Below are positions 42,573 through 52,770 of a stretch of 64,000 bases of DNA, piece by piece. Both the position numbers and the translations under genes were made by a program. Location: contig OZ038385.1 of the NCBI GenBank assembly GCA_964036045.1, positions 41,581,237 to 41,645,236 of the forward strand, written 5' to 3'. The stretch is from Eutreptiella sp. 'Long Island Sound 2002' (lineage: Eukaryota; Euglenozoa; Euglenophyceae; Eutreptiales; Eutreptiaceae). The notes beneath the pieces were generated by a model. It saw nothing but the letters and a program-made list of their open reading frames with translations, made no database searches and was not told where the DNA came from. Every line of letters begins with the position of its first letter. Positions within the stretch are counted from its first letter, which is position 1.

Positions 42573-43025
42573 CTACCTTCGACGTCGACGGTGTGCAACA
42601 CCAGCCGATCTCAGTGACCCACAGTGCGTCTTCGTGTATCGCACACTCATACGGCCCGCGGCATAGCCCGCTTTGCCTGGCGTGTCAATGGCATTGAACG
42701 CCTCCTGGCTCAGGTCCATGCCACCTATTCCACCCTGGTCAATAATCCGGACCACAGTCGACCTGCCACTGGCCCTGTTTCGGACGCGGACACAGTCGCC
42801 GCACCGGAAACCACCAGCACCCATGGTCCGAATGGCGGTCACCCGGAGTGCTCCCGCATGGTTCACGGCAAGAGGGAGGCCACAGAAGAACGTGGATGCG
42901 GGCTGGCCCTTGGCGTAGAGGTGGTAGGTCGCGACGGCAGAGGCTCCGCTGGCGGGAGTGGGGCAAGTAGCGAGCAACAGCAGCCCACAAAGGACCGCAA
43001 AGAAGGAAAATAAGCCGGTGGACAT
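42573..43025 (-). CDS. Secreted double-psi beta-barrel (barwin/expansin-like) protein
   Basis: 150 residues from the ATG at 43025. The first ~27 residues (MSTGLFSFFAVLCGLLLL..., ending near PASGA) form a clear signal peptide. The mature part has the DPBB signature: GGFRCGDCVRVRNRASG, VVRIIDQG, GGMDLSQEAFNAI and AGYAAGRMSVRY, ending at a Cys as in EG45/barwin-like proteins. The Asp in the VRIIDQ strand, part of the polysaccharide-interacting site in relatives, is present. The protein ends in a run of five Arg. A short cell-wall or apoplastic role is plausible; substrate unknown. It is a single DPBB domain with no C-terminal carbohydrate module. Confidence 0.7.
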   Translation of the reverse strand: MSTGLFSFFAVLCGLLLLATCPTPASGASAVATYHLYAKGQPASTFFCGLPLAVNHAGALRVTAIRTMGAGGFRCGDCVRVRNRASGRSTVVRIIDQGGIGGMDLSQEAFNAIDTPGKAGYAAGRMSVRYTKTHCGSLRSAGVAHRRRRR

Positions 43026-43274
43026 ACGATGGTCTGGGGAGCGAAAGTGCAAAACTTTTGTACGGCCGAGAGTGATGGATGCTGCTACCCCCTTCTTCCC
43101 CACACCCACCGCCCGCACGCCCGCCCGCTTACCCAGACCCTTACCTCATCCGCCCGCACCCCCGCCCACGTCCCGTCCAGCCCTTGTGCCTGGTCATCTT
43201 CAGCTTGATTGTGTGGGACTGTCTCCATTCCTGGACCGTCCCCTGAGACCTCCACCCTTCTTGGCTTCCCTGGA

Positions 43275-43825
43275 TTACTGTGCTGGATCGATTTGAGGGT
43301 TTACAAACGGGCAGTTCATGTCCCCTGAAATCCGGTTGTAGTGAAGGTGCAGTCCATGGTCCGTTGGCAAGCCGGCCACAACGTACTGCTTAGTGTTGCT
43401 GTGTAGGGGGCGCCCCCAGTTCAACACACCGGACTTCATACTCCTCATCACAAAATTGTTATTGCATAGCCCTGCACGGATCACCCTGCGCGGTGCTGTG
43501 CTCCTAGCCGATCGGTAGATAGGCCTCGCCTCATGGACCCATGCCACAGTGGAACACATGGTGGGTGCACAACCATCCATACATCCGTTGTATACTAGAT
43601 CGGCACAAGTCATTCCAGCAGGTTGTCTAGGTCTGGCGCCACCACATTTGGTGTGCAGCTCCATTCCCGTTGTTGCCGCTGGCCCGCACGTCGAAGCGCT
43701 TGGTCGCCCTTCATGCACGACTCCCCAACAACGGCCGCATATCTAGCCCTTGGTTCAAGAGTTTGCAAACACATGACCGCAAAACAAACGAGCGCAACAT
43801 AGGCTCCGAATGTGAGTTGAATCAT
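43275..43825 (-). CDS. Possible small secreted protein, frame uncertain
   Basis: An ATG at 43825 opens a 71-codon ORF with a good signal peptide (MIQLTFGAYVALVCFAVMCLQ). The coding flavour then continues in another frame (CADLVYNGCMDGCAPTMC and onward to 43275), a Cys-rich stretch. Either a frameshift or a small missed intron near 43610-43700 would join them. No family recognised. Confidence 0.35.
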
Positions 43826-43829
43826 CCAA

Positions 43830-45345
43830 CAACAAACACGTTCAACGCTTCTACAAGAAACGGGCGCATAGTGCTCCGAATTGTTCTCGCCCCCTCTGAC
43901 AGTGCTGGCTCTCTTTGTCGGCCTACAATCACGATAGCCAAAGCCTTAGGAAACCATCTCGCAAAGAATACCGCAGCTATGGCCCGGTCACGGCACATAC
44001 GACACTGCAACCAACGGGACAAACCTCCTTGCCCCAATGCCACCTATGTGTGCGATATCCACAGTGCCAATTGCATTTGGATTGCAACATGGAGAACAAA
44101 AGTTGTGGGTCTTGAGAATGCACCATCACTGGTGCATTACATACATACACACACACATTGGACTACCACAGGTTCTTGCAAGCACAATGGTTATCCCTGT
44201 TGGGAGCCATCGGGGTTTGGAGTGAATGGAAGTCATTATTCAAAGCACCGTCAACTATCAGTTTGGATGGAACTGTAGCACCACGCATTTTAGCTCGTTG
44301 CCGCAAACATGCCGTGAAAGAATCCTCATGCATCCTCAGAATTTGAGACAACTAGGTTGTGAAGTCCATTCTTGAGGACAATGTAACAATTGTGAAAATG
44401 GAGCTCAAATAACGTTCGTAAGCCGCCGTGGGGCTCGTTAGAGTGTGTCCCACTTGAAATGCCCAATCTAGTTTAAGTGCTGCTGGTTCATCAACCACAC
44501 ACACAAAATAGCAAAGCACCAACTCGTCAGTCCAGAGCTCATGACAGGGTCTGGAACAAAGGGCATACACGGCAGTTCGGGTCTCCGGGAGCTTACCCAT
44601 GTCACGGCACGTGCCGCGGCACAGTTTCCGATGCCCCCCCCTCCCCCCCCCCCTCCCCCCCCCCCCCCTCCGTGTCATGGTGGCACGGCCGGCACAGGCG
44701 ACACAGGTGACACAAGTGCCGATCACCCTCACACAACACGACACAGCGGCGGCCCCGTGTGACATGACACACCCTATGTGGCGGCACCGTGGCACGGCAC
44801 GGCCCGAGCCCCCCCCCTCCCCCCCCCCCCCCCCGCCGTGGCTGGGTAAGCTCCCCGGTCTCAAGTGGAAGCTAGAGCAAGCATAGGCCCTTGGAACGTG
44901 TCCTGTACTAGCTGAAATTTGTTGTGCCTTTTCCAGTCCCTACCCATCCCGCTGTCTTGAAACAAAAATTAGGTATTGGTGCCACAACGTTTTCCACGTT
45001 ACTCGGGTTCTTGGTGGAAGAGATACCAATCGCACATTGGTTTCACTAGTTTCAAAGCCTGCGGGCAAGCAGGCACTGAACAAATCCTTAGTGTGCAGCT
45101 CAGGGCATGAGAGCAATTGCTAAGCTAGATTGTAAGGAGCAGTTTCACAATTTTCAGCCCCATACCATCCCCTAGACCCGCTGCTTGAAGAATCCCCACA
45201 GGTGCCCCGCTGCGCTGCATTATCAACTGCGAACCATAAAATTCTAGCAGGACTAATGGGCAATGGACTTGATTGGGGAAAGCAGGTGGCTGGGCTTTGG
45301 AAACGGTTCCAGAGAAATGCTGTCACTTGGGGGTGGGTAATCTAC
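43830..45345. other. No gene recognised; C-rich foldback inside
   Basis: No supported coding region. See the foldback at 44578-44870. Confidence 0.45.
44578..44870. repeat. Foldback segment with C-rich interior
   Basis: The ends are imperfect inverted repeats (GAGCTTACCCA near 44588 and TGGGTAAGCTC near 44842, with similar outer bases). The interior holds two long C tracts (44625-44670 and 44808-44834) and GGCAC/GTGCC-type short palindromes. Confidence 0.5.
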
Positions 45346-46030
45346 CGTGACGGACCGTGACGGACCGTGACGGACCGTGACCCGACCAGCCGAAAAAGAT
45401 TGCGGTTTCCCTTAGGGCCATGGGGCATGTAACAGTGCACAGGAGCAAGGAGCTACAACTCTGATTCTTGTGTTGACGGCTTGTTTCGAATTATTGCATG
45501 TGCGGCAACAAAATAGAAGCATTGCTACGAGTCTTGCGCCTTTGGGCCATAGTATATTCATGCAACCAATTGGGGTTGTCAAACTCCTCACATGAGTCAT
45601 GCTTGTCTTCTTCCTGGTTTGTACCTGCCTTTGGTCCAGAAGTTGTTCCCGGGGCCGAGCTAGAGCTAGAGCTTGAGCTGGAGCTAGAGCTGGAGCCAGC
45701 GGGTGGTTCATCCAAATCATTAATATCGATAGTCACGGGTACCATATCCTGAGGTGTGTGTTCCCAAGGACCATAAGGAGCAAATTTGTTTTGTTTGGCC
45801 CTCTTCCGTCGAATAACTTCCTCCGATTCAGCCTTGCGTTTGGGTGGCATGATCAAAAAAGATAGCTAGGTCCATGCAAAGGACACAAATTATTGTAACC
45901 TAGACCCCAACCGGTGATGTTGTGTAACATGCAAGAGCAACCAATGTGAACCAGTGCTTTTGTACAAAAATAGTCCAGTGGCGGTCGCTACCGTGACGGA
46001 CCGTGACGGTCCGTGACCCGACCCACCCCC
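45346..46030. repeat. Pair of direct repeats (CCGTGACGGA units) flanking a small ORF
   Basis: TACCGTGACGGACCGTGACGG and then CCGTGACCCGACC occur at 45346-45390 and again at 45989-46025 in the same orientation, about 640 bp apart. The unit itself is an 11-bp tandem repeat. Confidence 0.65.
45491..45850 (-). CDS. Small hypothetical nuclear-type protein
   Basis: 119 residues from the ATG at 45850. The N-terminus MPPKRKAESEEVIRRKRAK carries a bipartite basic cluster resembling a nuclear localisation signal. It is followed by an acidic DINDLDEPP stretch, a run of 13 Ser, and an ordinary C-terminus (NPNWLHEYTMAQRRK). It lies between two matching direct repeats. It could be an ORF of a small element or the first exon of a longer protein. 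Confidence 0.4.
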   Translation of the reverse strand: MPPKRKAESEEVIRRKRAKQNKFAPYGPWEHTPQDMVPVTIDINDLDEPPAGSSSSSSSSSSSSSAPGTTSGPKAGTNQEEDKHDSCEEFDNPNWLHEYTMAQRRKTRSNASILLPHMQ

Positions 46031-46396
46031 CTTAGGTATCACTTCACCCGGCCCAACCATCCACCCAACCCCCCTCCATGTTGCCAACAAAAAGGTGGCA
46101 ACCAAGCAAAAGCACCCAGCATGAGTCCAAAAGTGTTATGGTTGGCACGGCAAATGGAAGACAACACGGAGGCTTATCAAAGTGACATTCAAGCCAAGTT
46201 GAAATGTCGGCAGTGATTTGTGTGCTTTCGACTTTCGTTTGTTTGGGTCTCCCGCATATGCAATCACATATTCCTTTGGCTACCGGGTACGTAGGGTACA
46301 CCGGTACCCGCATATACCCACGTGGGAACAAAAAAAAACGCTGTGATTTGTTGGGAGCGTCAAACGTTGGGAACATCGGGGAACAATTTGCGGTAT

Positions 46397-46522
46397 GTAC
46401 CCGCATATTGTACCCGGTAACAAATAGTGTACCCGGACGTTTAGAACGTCCCCGACGTCTGGGACGTTCTAAACGAAGATATGTGGGAACACTATTTGTT
46501 ACCGGGTACAATATGCGGGTAC
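46397..46522. repeat. Perfect 34-bp inverted repeat with a second nested 15-bp palindrome
   Basis: Outer arms 46397-46430 and 46489-46522 are perfectly complementary. Inner arms 46438-46452 and 46461-46475 (CGTTTAGAACGTCCC and its complement) pair perfectly as well. It is built from the GTACCCGGTAAC family also found in the introns at 48.7 and 50.5 kb. Confidence 0.9.
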
Positions 46523-46792
46523 ATGTGTACCCGCATAACGGAACGTTTAGAACATTGTCAGAACATGTGGGGAACAACACCGTGTACCCGGGTACAAAAA
46601 GCGGTAACACATGTTCCCATGTACCCATTTGTTGTCGACATACCATGGTGTTGCGGTTCCATCCCCAGCCAGAGCCTTCGAGGGGTGGCAGCAACAGGGG
46701 TTGTTAGCTCTTGCAGGGGCCAACGTTAGTGGGAGCTTCCCGACCGGGTACTTCCCCCGACGGCCTATGACCACTAACCTGCATGTCCGCGG

Positions 46793-48136
46793 CTACACGT
46801 TGTGGTACACGCCGAAGCACTTCACGTGGAGAGGGTTGCCGCACCCACTGCACATCCAGTTTGTCTCGCCGCCGCACTGTTTGCATCGCATGCGCACCTT
46901 GTCGCACTGCACCGGCACGTGCACCACGCCTCCGATTGGCCGCTCAATGTCCGGAAACACGGCCTTGATGGTGAGCCATTGAAACTCACCAAGTGTCAGG
47001 CTGGGTTGGCGCACGCCCAGCACATTGGAAGCCGTGTAGGCGTTCACCGCGGCATAGCGCATGACCAGGGCGCGCACTGCGGCACTCCATGTTCGCATGC
47101 GATTGGTCTCGCGCAGCTGTAGTGCCAGCTGGTTGCAAACGTCCACACCATTTGATGCCTGACGGTACACTTGCACTACCGTTGGTAGTTCATAACCACG
47201 CTTATGGGTGGTGAATTGTCCAACCACCTCGCAGTTCGTGAGCATTGGCACCACCTTGCCCGCCTTGCTACCCACCTTTGGGCTTTTGAATGCATACAAG
47301 GAGTACCCAGCCTTCGTGTGGCCCACACGATACGCTCCCTCCTTAAGTCCTTGTCCCGCTGCCGGCACGCCTTTGGTATTTTTGGGTACCAAAAAGAGAA
47401 ATGGTATCCCCCGGCTTGCTAGGCTATCCGCCGTTTTGTGGCTCCCGAAGAAGCTATCGCACACTAGTGTTGTGTCCCGCGGCAATTGGTCAGCCCAGTA
47501 ATTTGTAATTTCGCTTGCCGTGAAACGACCAGCGCACTTGTACCGGCGGGCACCCCGCAGCCTGCACTTGCCCTTGTGGATGTACATGTCTAGTACATAG
47601 GGCTCCGTGGCGTCGGCCAAGACGTACAGCTTTATCCCCGTCGCATGGGGTTTGCGAGGGATGTACATCCTCATTGGCCCCTTCCCCTTGTGGGGGGCTA
47701 TGGCCTCGTCACCGGCCACAAAAGCCCCCACGATCCATGCTGCAGCCCAGTGTTTGCTGCATTTGGCCACTAGTTCGACCACGTTGGGTCGCGCGTAGCG
47801 GTGTAGTTCCCAGAACTTGCGGCGCGACAGCAACCGACTAAGACGGGGGTTGTAGGCAGCGGCGTCGGGGTCCCAGATGTCATCAATCCGGGTGGGATTA
47901 ACCATCCCCAGAGCCAGCCGCATGCAAAAGTAGTTCGGCACGTATCCGGTGAGGTGCTGTTTGCCCTTTTTGATGAGTGCCTTTTCCATCAGGTGGAGAA
48001 CGGGGTCGGTCATGTATTCCCAGACCTCTAGGGGGCTACGCGCTCCTTCAAGGACGCATTGGCCACGCCTAGGTTCACCCGCACCGATTTGGGTGGCACA
48101 CTTCCTTGCACGGAGGGGGCCACGTTTCCATCGCAT
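46793..48136 (-). CDS. piggyBac-like transposase (DDE_Tnp_1_7)
   Basis: 447 residues from an ATG preceded by an in-frame stop. The piggyBac pattern is clear: GDEAIAPHKGKGPMRMYIPRKP with Asp143, IKLYVLADATEPYVLDMYIHKGK, LVCDSFFGSHKTADSLASRG with Asp227, and NGVDVCNQLA with Asp332, so the D-D-D triad is intact. The C-terminus carries a Cys-rich domain (CKQCGGETNWMCSGCGNPLHVKCF) as in piggyBac elements. At 447 residues it is shorter than typical 550-600-residue relatives and lacks most of the usual N-terminal region. I did not find TTAA-flanked terminal repeats, so it may be an immobile or domesticated copy. Confidence 0.8.
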   Translation of the reverse strand: MRWKRGPLRARKCATQIGAGEPRRGQCVLEGARSPLEVWEYMTDPVLHLMEKALIKKGKQHLTGYVPNYFCMRLALGMVNPTRIDDIWDPDAAAYNPRLSRLLSRRKFWELHRYARPNVVELVAKCSKHWAAAWIVGAFVAGDEAIAPHKGKGPMRMYIPRKPHATGIKLYVLADATEPYVLDMYIHKGKCRLRGARRYKCAGRFTASEITNYWADQLPRDTTLVCDSFFGSHKTADSLASRGIPFLFLVPKNTKGVPAAGQGLKEGAYRVGHTKAGYSLYAFKSPKVGSKAGKVVPMLTNCEVVGQFTTHKRGYELPTVVQVYRQASNGVDVCNQLALQLRETNRMRTWSAAVRALVMRYAAVNAYTASNVLGVRQPSLTLGEFQWLTIKAVFPDIERPIGGVVHVPVQCDKVRMRCKQCGGETNWMCSGCGNPLHVKCFGVYHNV

Positions 48137-48171
48137 CCTTTCCTAGTGGCAAAAGAATTCGGTGGGGAGCA

Positions 48172-48243
48172 AGCATTGACCTGTGAACCTGCGGACCTGC
48201 ATAGTTGTTCCGAGCATTGACCTGTGAACCTGCGGACCTGCAT
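48172..48243 (+). repeat. Direct repeat, 31 bp, two copies
   Basis: A perfect 31-bp unit starting AGCATTGACCTGTGAACC occurs at 48172-48202 and 48213-48243, separated by 10 bases, just upstream of the transposase ORF. Confidence 0.9.
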
Positions 48244-48534
48244 CTTCCGTCTCAGTCCCTACCTGCCCTGGCACGCTTTGCACGAAGTGATCGGTTGGTT
48301 CATTTTTTTCCACCAAACATTGTGCGGTCAGTCCAAAGAAGAGTGAATAAACCGAGTAAATAATGCCATTCAGGGGTCACGGTTAGGCACCCGGTCCGTG
48401 CGCACTGCTTGTTGTGCAAATTGTGCGCACTACTTTTCCAACCTATTCACGCACAGCACAAACACGCTGTCTACGCGGATCGCGCGCGCACTGCACACAC
48501 ACACACACACACACGCATAAGTCCACTTCCACCC

Positions 48535-51500
48535 TCACGCCTCATCGGTCTTCTCGGGCTGCGTCAGCAGCGGGGGCCCCTTCGCGGGCGGGGGTTCTTG
48601 CCGTGACCCTTGAACTGCGGCCAGCAGAGCCGCTTGGCGGGCCAGGAAGGCCGCCTCCCGCTTCTCCTTGTTCTCCTTCTTTGCAGCCTGCAGAAACGTC
48701 GGGGAACATCAGATGTTACCGGGTACATCACGTGGGTACACGTGTACCCGAACAGCAACGACGTTTAGAACGTCGGGGAACACTATTTTGTTACCGGGTA
48801 CATTATCAGGGTACACGTGTACCCGGACGACAGCGACGTCGGGGAACACTATTTGTTACCGGGTACATTATCCGGGTACACGTGTACCCGGACGACAGCG
48901 ACGTTCAGAACGTCGGGGAACACCGGGTACATTGTCCGGGTACACGTGTACCCGGACAACAGCGACGTTCAGAACGTTTAGAACGTTGGGGTACAGCGGG
49001 TACAATTCGGGGGTACATGTGTACCCCTGTTCCTGCACACACAAGAAGTTGGACCTACCTGTGCCTTCTCTTTGCTTTCAGGATCCGTTTCTGCTTCCTC
49101 CTTGTTTTCTTGCTCTCGGTCTGCCTCTGCGCCTGCCTCGGCTGCAGCTCCGTCTGCCGCGTGCCCCTGAAAACACACACAAACACAATAGTGCGGTAGT
49201 GCAACAGCCAAAACAACCCACAGTGGTGACCATGTCACCATGACACATACTTTCTGCTCGTCGTCCATTGCAGCACCCTGAGCTTCACCTTCAGCTCCTT
49301 CTGGGGCATGGCCCTGGAAACACAGACGCACAGAATTTTGTATCAGAACAACCGGGGCGAACAGCAGCGACCCGGCCACATACCATCTGTTCGTCCTCAG
49401 CCTCTTTTGCCTCTGTTGCTTCTGCTTCTCCTTCGTGGGCGTGGCCCTGGAAACACAGAGACACGAATTTTGCATCAGAACAACCGGGCAAACAGCAGCG
49501 ACCCGGCCACATACCGTCTGTTCGTCCTCAGCCTCTTTTGCCTCTGTTGCTTCTGCATCTGCTTCTGACTCAGCTTTTGCACTGTGCCTCTGGAAACACA
49601 CATACACACAATTGTGAAAAGGAATAGCTAAAGGCAGCGGCAACGGCACCAGGACACATACTTGCCGTGGGCCAAAGCCCGTAACGTTATGGTCAGACCC
49701 GGGCAGCCACTCCATGGTGATGAGCTCAACATTCGGGCACTCGGTGCACAGCTCCGGCGCTAACTCCACATCCCACTCCATCCGACAGTTCGGACACATC
49801 CGCACGACTTCATGCGTGGCGGTGTCGTCCTCCATGGCCTGCTGGATGTCCTCTGTCTTGGGCTCGGGGATGGCGTCGGGTGTGGGGTGGGCCGCGGGGT
49901 CACCGCTCCAGTCCCCGTCCTCGGGGGGCATACTGGGGTCATACTGGGGAGCCTGGGGGTCCTGGGGGTGTTCCGCTTCTGCCCTCAGCCTCCCGCGGCG
50001 TGCTGCCTCCGCCCTTGCCTCCGCCTCCTCCCTCTCCGCCACCTCCTGCTGCTCCTGCCGCCGCTCCTCGATCTCCAACTCGATGTGCTTCAGCCACCGC
50101 CCGCACTTTGTCCGCAATGCCATCAAGTCCTCGATGGCCAGCTCGCACAGGTCGGCCATCTCGTACCCGAACATCGCGCTTTTATCGCTGCGCCCACTCA
50201 TGCCACTGGCCACGCTTCCCACTTTCCTGCGGCGCTGTTGCTCGGGCTGTTGCTGGTGTTGATGCTGGTGGTGGTGGTGCTGCTGCGGCTGCTGGTGCTG
50301 CTGTTGCTGCCGCTCGTGGCGACGGAGGGTCTGCGCGGTCAAACCGGGGGGGCTGTGGACGGAGGACTCGGGGCTCCCATGCTGCTCGTCGTCATCGACG
50401 TTGAGGTCCTCCTCCAAGTCCTCGGTCCCCACGCACCCTGGGCACACTGCCACTCGCTTCAAGAACTCCACTGCAGACAGAAAAAAAAGCGAAAACAAGA
50501 GGGAACACATGTACCCGCACATTGTACCCGCTAACAAAATTGTTACCCGACGTTCTCTGCGTGTACCCGCTAAATGTACCCGGTAACAAATGTGTACCCA
50601 CGTATTGTACCCGGTAACAAATTTGTTCCCCGACGTTCTTAGCGTCGGGTACACGTGTACCCGTGAAATGTACCCGGTAACATATTTGTTCCCGACGTTC
50701 TTAGCGTCGGGTACACGTGTACCCGCTAAATGTACCCGGTAACATATTTGTTCCCGACGTTCGTAGCGTCGGGTACACGTGTACCCGCTAAATGTACCCG
50801 CTAACATATTTGTTCCCCGACGTTCCCAGCGTTCCCAACACGCACACCTGCGTACATGAATGCCCCCGACCGTGGGCAGTCCTCCTCCGACTCAACGATC
50901 TCGCTGGCCTTCTTGCGCCCGAACCTGTATTCTCCGCGCACGCCGCAGGCCCTGTCCAGCACATCTGCCTCAGCCTCACAGGCCGTGATGAGACAGGCCG
51001 ACAGCAGGGAACGCCGGTGTCCCTTGTCCGACCGGCTGCCCGTGTCTAGGCAAACACGATAGTGCTGCTTGACTTGGGCTGGTTTGATGCCGATGAGGTC
51101 CCCGAGCTTGTTGGTGAACTTCTCGATCCTGTGGGCGTGGCCTGCGCCGGCGACCGTCCTCTCCCGGCGGGTGCCCCCTACCGGCACACTCCTGGCACCC
51201 CCTGTCTTAGAGGGTTCGACGTTTGCGAACCGGCATAACTTGTTGACCGGAATCGCCTTGCCCTTCGTCTTGAGCTTCTCCTCTCCCTCTTCTTCTTTGC
51301 CCTTCCTCTTCTTTCTGGGCTTCTCTTCCTCTTCGGCCTCCTCTTCTGCTTCGTCTTTCCTGTGCCTCTTCTTTTTCGTTTTTTCCTTTTCCTCTTTTTC
51401 TTTTCCTTTGTCGTACCGCTGTGCACTCCCCTCTGCCTTGATTTCTGTTTCCTTTTTCGTTGCTTCCTTTTCCTCCTTGGGGGCCACCTTCCCCTTCTTT

Positions 51501-52265
51501 GCACTCTTTCCCTTTCCCTTTCCCTTGACGTCCTCCTCTTCCTCGCTCTTGACCTCCTCCACACTGTCTGACGACTCCCCGTCCTCCTTCTCTTCTTCCT
51601 CATTGTCACCGCTGAACAACGAAAGGATAGGGGTCGAGGAACAATGTGAAACAAAGTGAGACTATCCATAGGAAGGCGGGCATACCTGGAGGAGGCTGAA
51701 GAAGAAGAAGCGGAAGAGGATGATGACGATGAGGAGGACTCATCCTCACTGCTGGAGTCCCCCTTCTTCTTCTTCTTCTTCTTTTGGGGCTTGAGGTCGA
51801 CAAGGCGCCAAAGTGAAACGACACGCTCTCGGCGGCAGTGGTGGAGCCCAACTCGCCTGCACAAGGAAACGTCCGACGACGAAAGGGGGAAGGCAGCAAA
51901 ACGGGGTCAACGGGTTACATGTCGGAAACACAAACGTGGGAAAGTAACAAGGAATACGAAAGGACCACCTGACATTTGTTGGTTTAGCTTGCGAGGCATT
52001 GTAGCTGACGGCGTCGATGAGGATGATCTCCCTCGTTGTTAACTGCAAAGAGGAGAAGAGGAAAAAGAAATGCGTGGAGGGAAAAATGCAAACCTAACAC
52101 GAGGAGTGCAATGAACAAAGGTACCTTGCTGATGGTGCCAAAGTGAACGCCCCCGCGGCTCTGCCTCTTCTGCACCAGCAGGGGCTTCCCCACCTTCAAC
52201 TTCGCCGCCTCCACCACCTCCAAGGCGTGCTCCTTGGGGTTGTATTCCGGGGGGAGGCATGGCAT
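48535..52265 (-). CDS. Hypothetical charged, low-complexity protein, 806 residues, ten exons
   Basis: Proposed exons: 52265-52125, 52042-51969, 51856-51686, 51611-50848, 50470-49662, 49589-49515, 49446-49384, 49313-49251, 49166-49059 and 48687-48535. All introns are GT-AG, phases agree at every junction, and the sum is 2421 nt (807 codons). One junction is uncertain by about 2 bases near 49382. Order along the protein: N-terminal LPPEYNPKEHALEVVEAAKL; a Lys run and Ser-rich stretch; a Lys/Glu-rich region; a more ordered part (KLCRFANVEPSK, FTNKLGDLIGIKPAQ); a Gln/His tract; a Glu/Arg coiled coil; a zinc-ribbon-like pair CPNC...CTEC near residues 608-632; and Ala/Glu-rich repeats to the end. 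A nuclear role is plausible but unproven; I do not recognise the family. Confidence 0.7.
48688..49058 (-). repeat. 371-bp intron filled with palindromic ~70-bp tandem repeats
   Basis: Four to five units, each with GTTACCGGGTACATTAT, the 16-bp palindrome GGGTACACGTGTACCC, and AACGTCGGGGAACAC. On the plus strand the units read opposite to the gene. Neighbouring introns of this gene are 68-112 bp, apart from the 377-bp one at 50471. Confidence 0.85.
50471..50847 (-). repeat. 377-bp intron filled with the same palindromic repeat, opposite orientation
   Basis: Three to four ~62-bp units contain GGGTACACGTGTACCC at about 50648, 50708 and 50773 with GTTACCGGGTACATTTAGC, here in the sense of the gene. 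The orientation is reversed relative to the intron at 48688. Confidence 0.85.
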
Positions 52266-52384
52266 GGTGTAAGAAACAGGGTGCCTAGGAGAAGGGAGGG
52301 CAACCCAGGTGCACAAGGCACCTCTGAGTTGCACAAATGCGGGAATGAACAAACGGGACAAGAGGAAAAATGACAAAATGTGTA

Positions 52385-52500
52385 CCGGGGAACACATGTA
52401 CCCGCATATTGTACCCGGTAACAAAGTAATGTTCCCCAGCATGCCTGACGACGAGGACGTCGTAGAACGTCGTCAGGCATGTTGGGGAACATGTTGGGTA
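52385..52500. repeat. Hairpin of the GTACCCGGTAAC family upstream of the 806-residue gene
   Basis: Arms at 52429-52453 and 52468-52492 match at 24 of 25 positions around a 14-base loop. It is preceded by CCGCATATTGTACCCGGTAAC, also present in the 46397 hairpin. Confidence 0.8.
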
Positions 52501-52770
52501 ACATTTTACCAAAATGTGGGAACATTTTCAGTTTCACATTCAAAACACAATTTTTGGACCAAACCACTATTCTCAGCAGATCCAGCGCCCTCAAAAACCC
52601 CCCTACCCAACAAAAGCACAGGAGGTGACCGGTGACGTCGGGGAACATCCCGGGTGGTAGCCAAAGGAATATGCATATTGACATTTGGTCACGCGCACCA
52701 TGAGGAGGGGCACCCGCGCGTGGACAGTTCACGGACTGCGTAGTACAAGTTTATCCAAAGATCATTAGTC

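Noticed and set aside
48978-50807. 609-codon minus-strand ORF
   Set aside because: It reads straight through five GT-AG introns; the exon set with consistent phases explains the coding parts. Repeats such as GTRVP and VTGY in its translation come from the intronic palindromes.
50848-51611. TFIIB-like cyclin fold in the 806-residue protein
   Set aside because: A segment with LLSACLITACEAE recalls the fold, but the flanking pattern is too weak to claim; a structure-based search would be needed.
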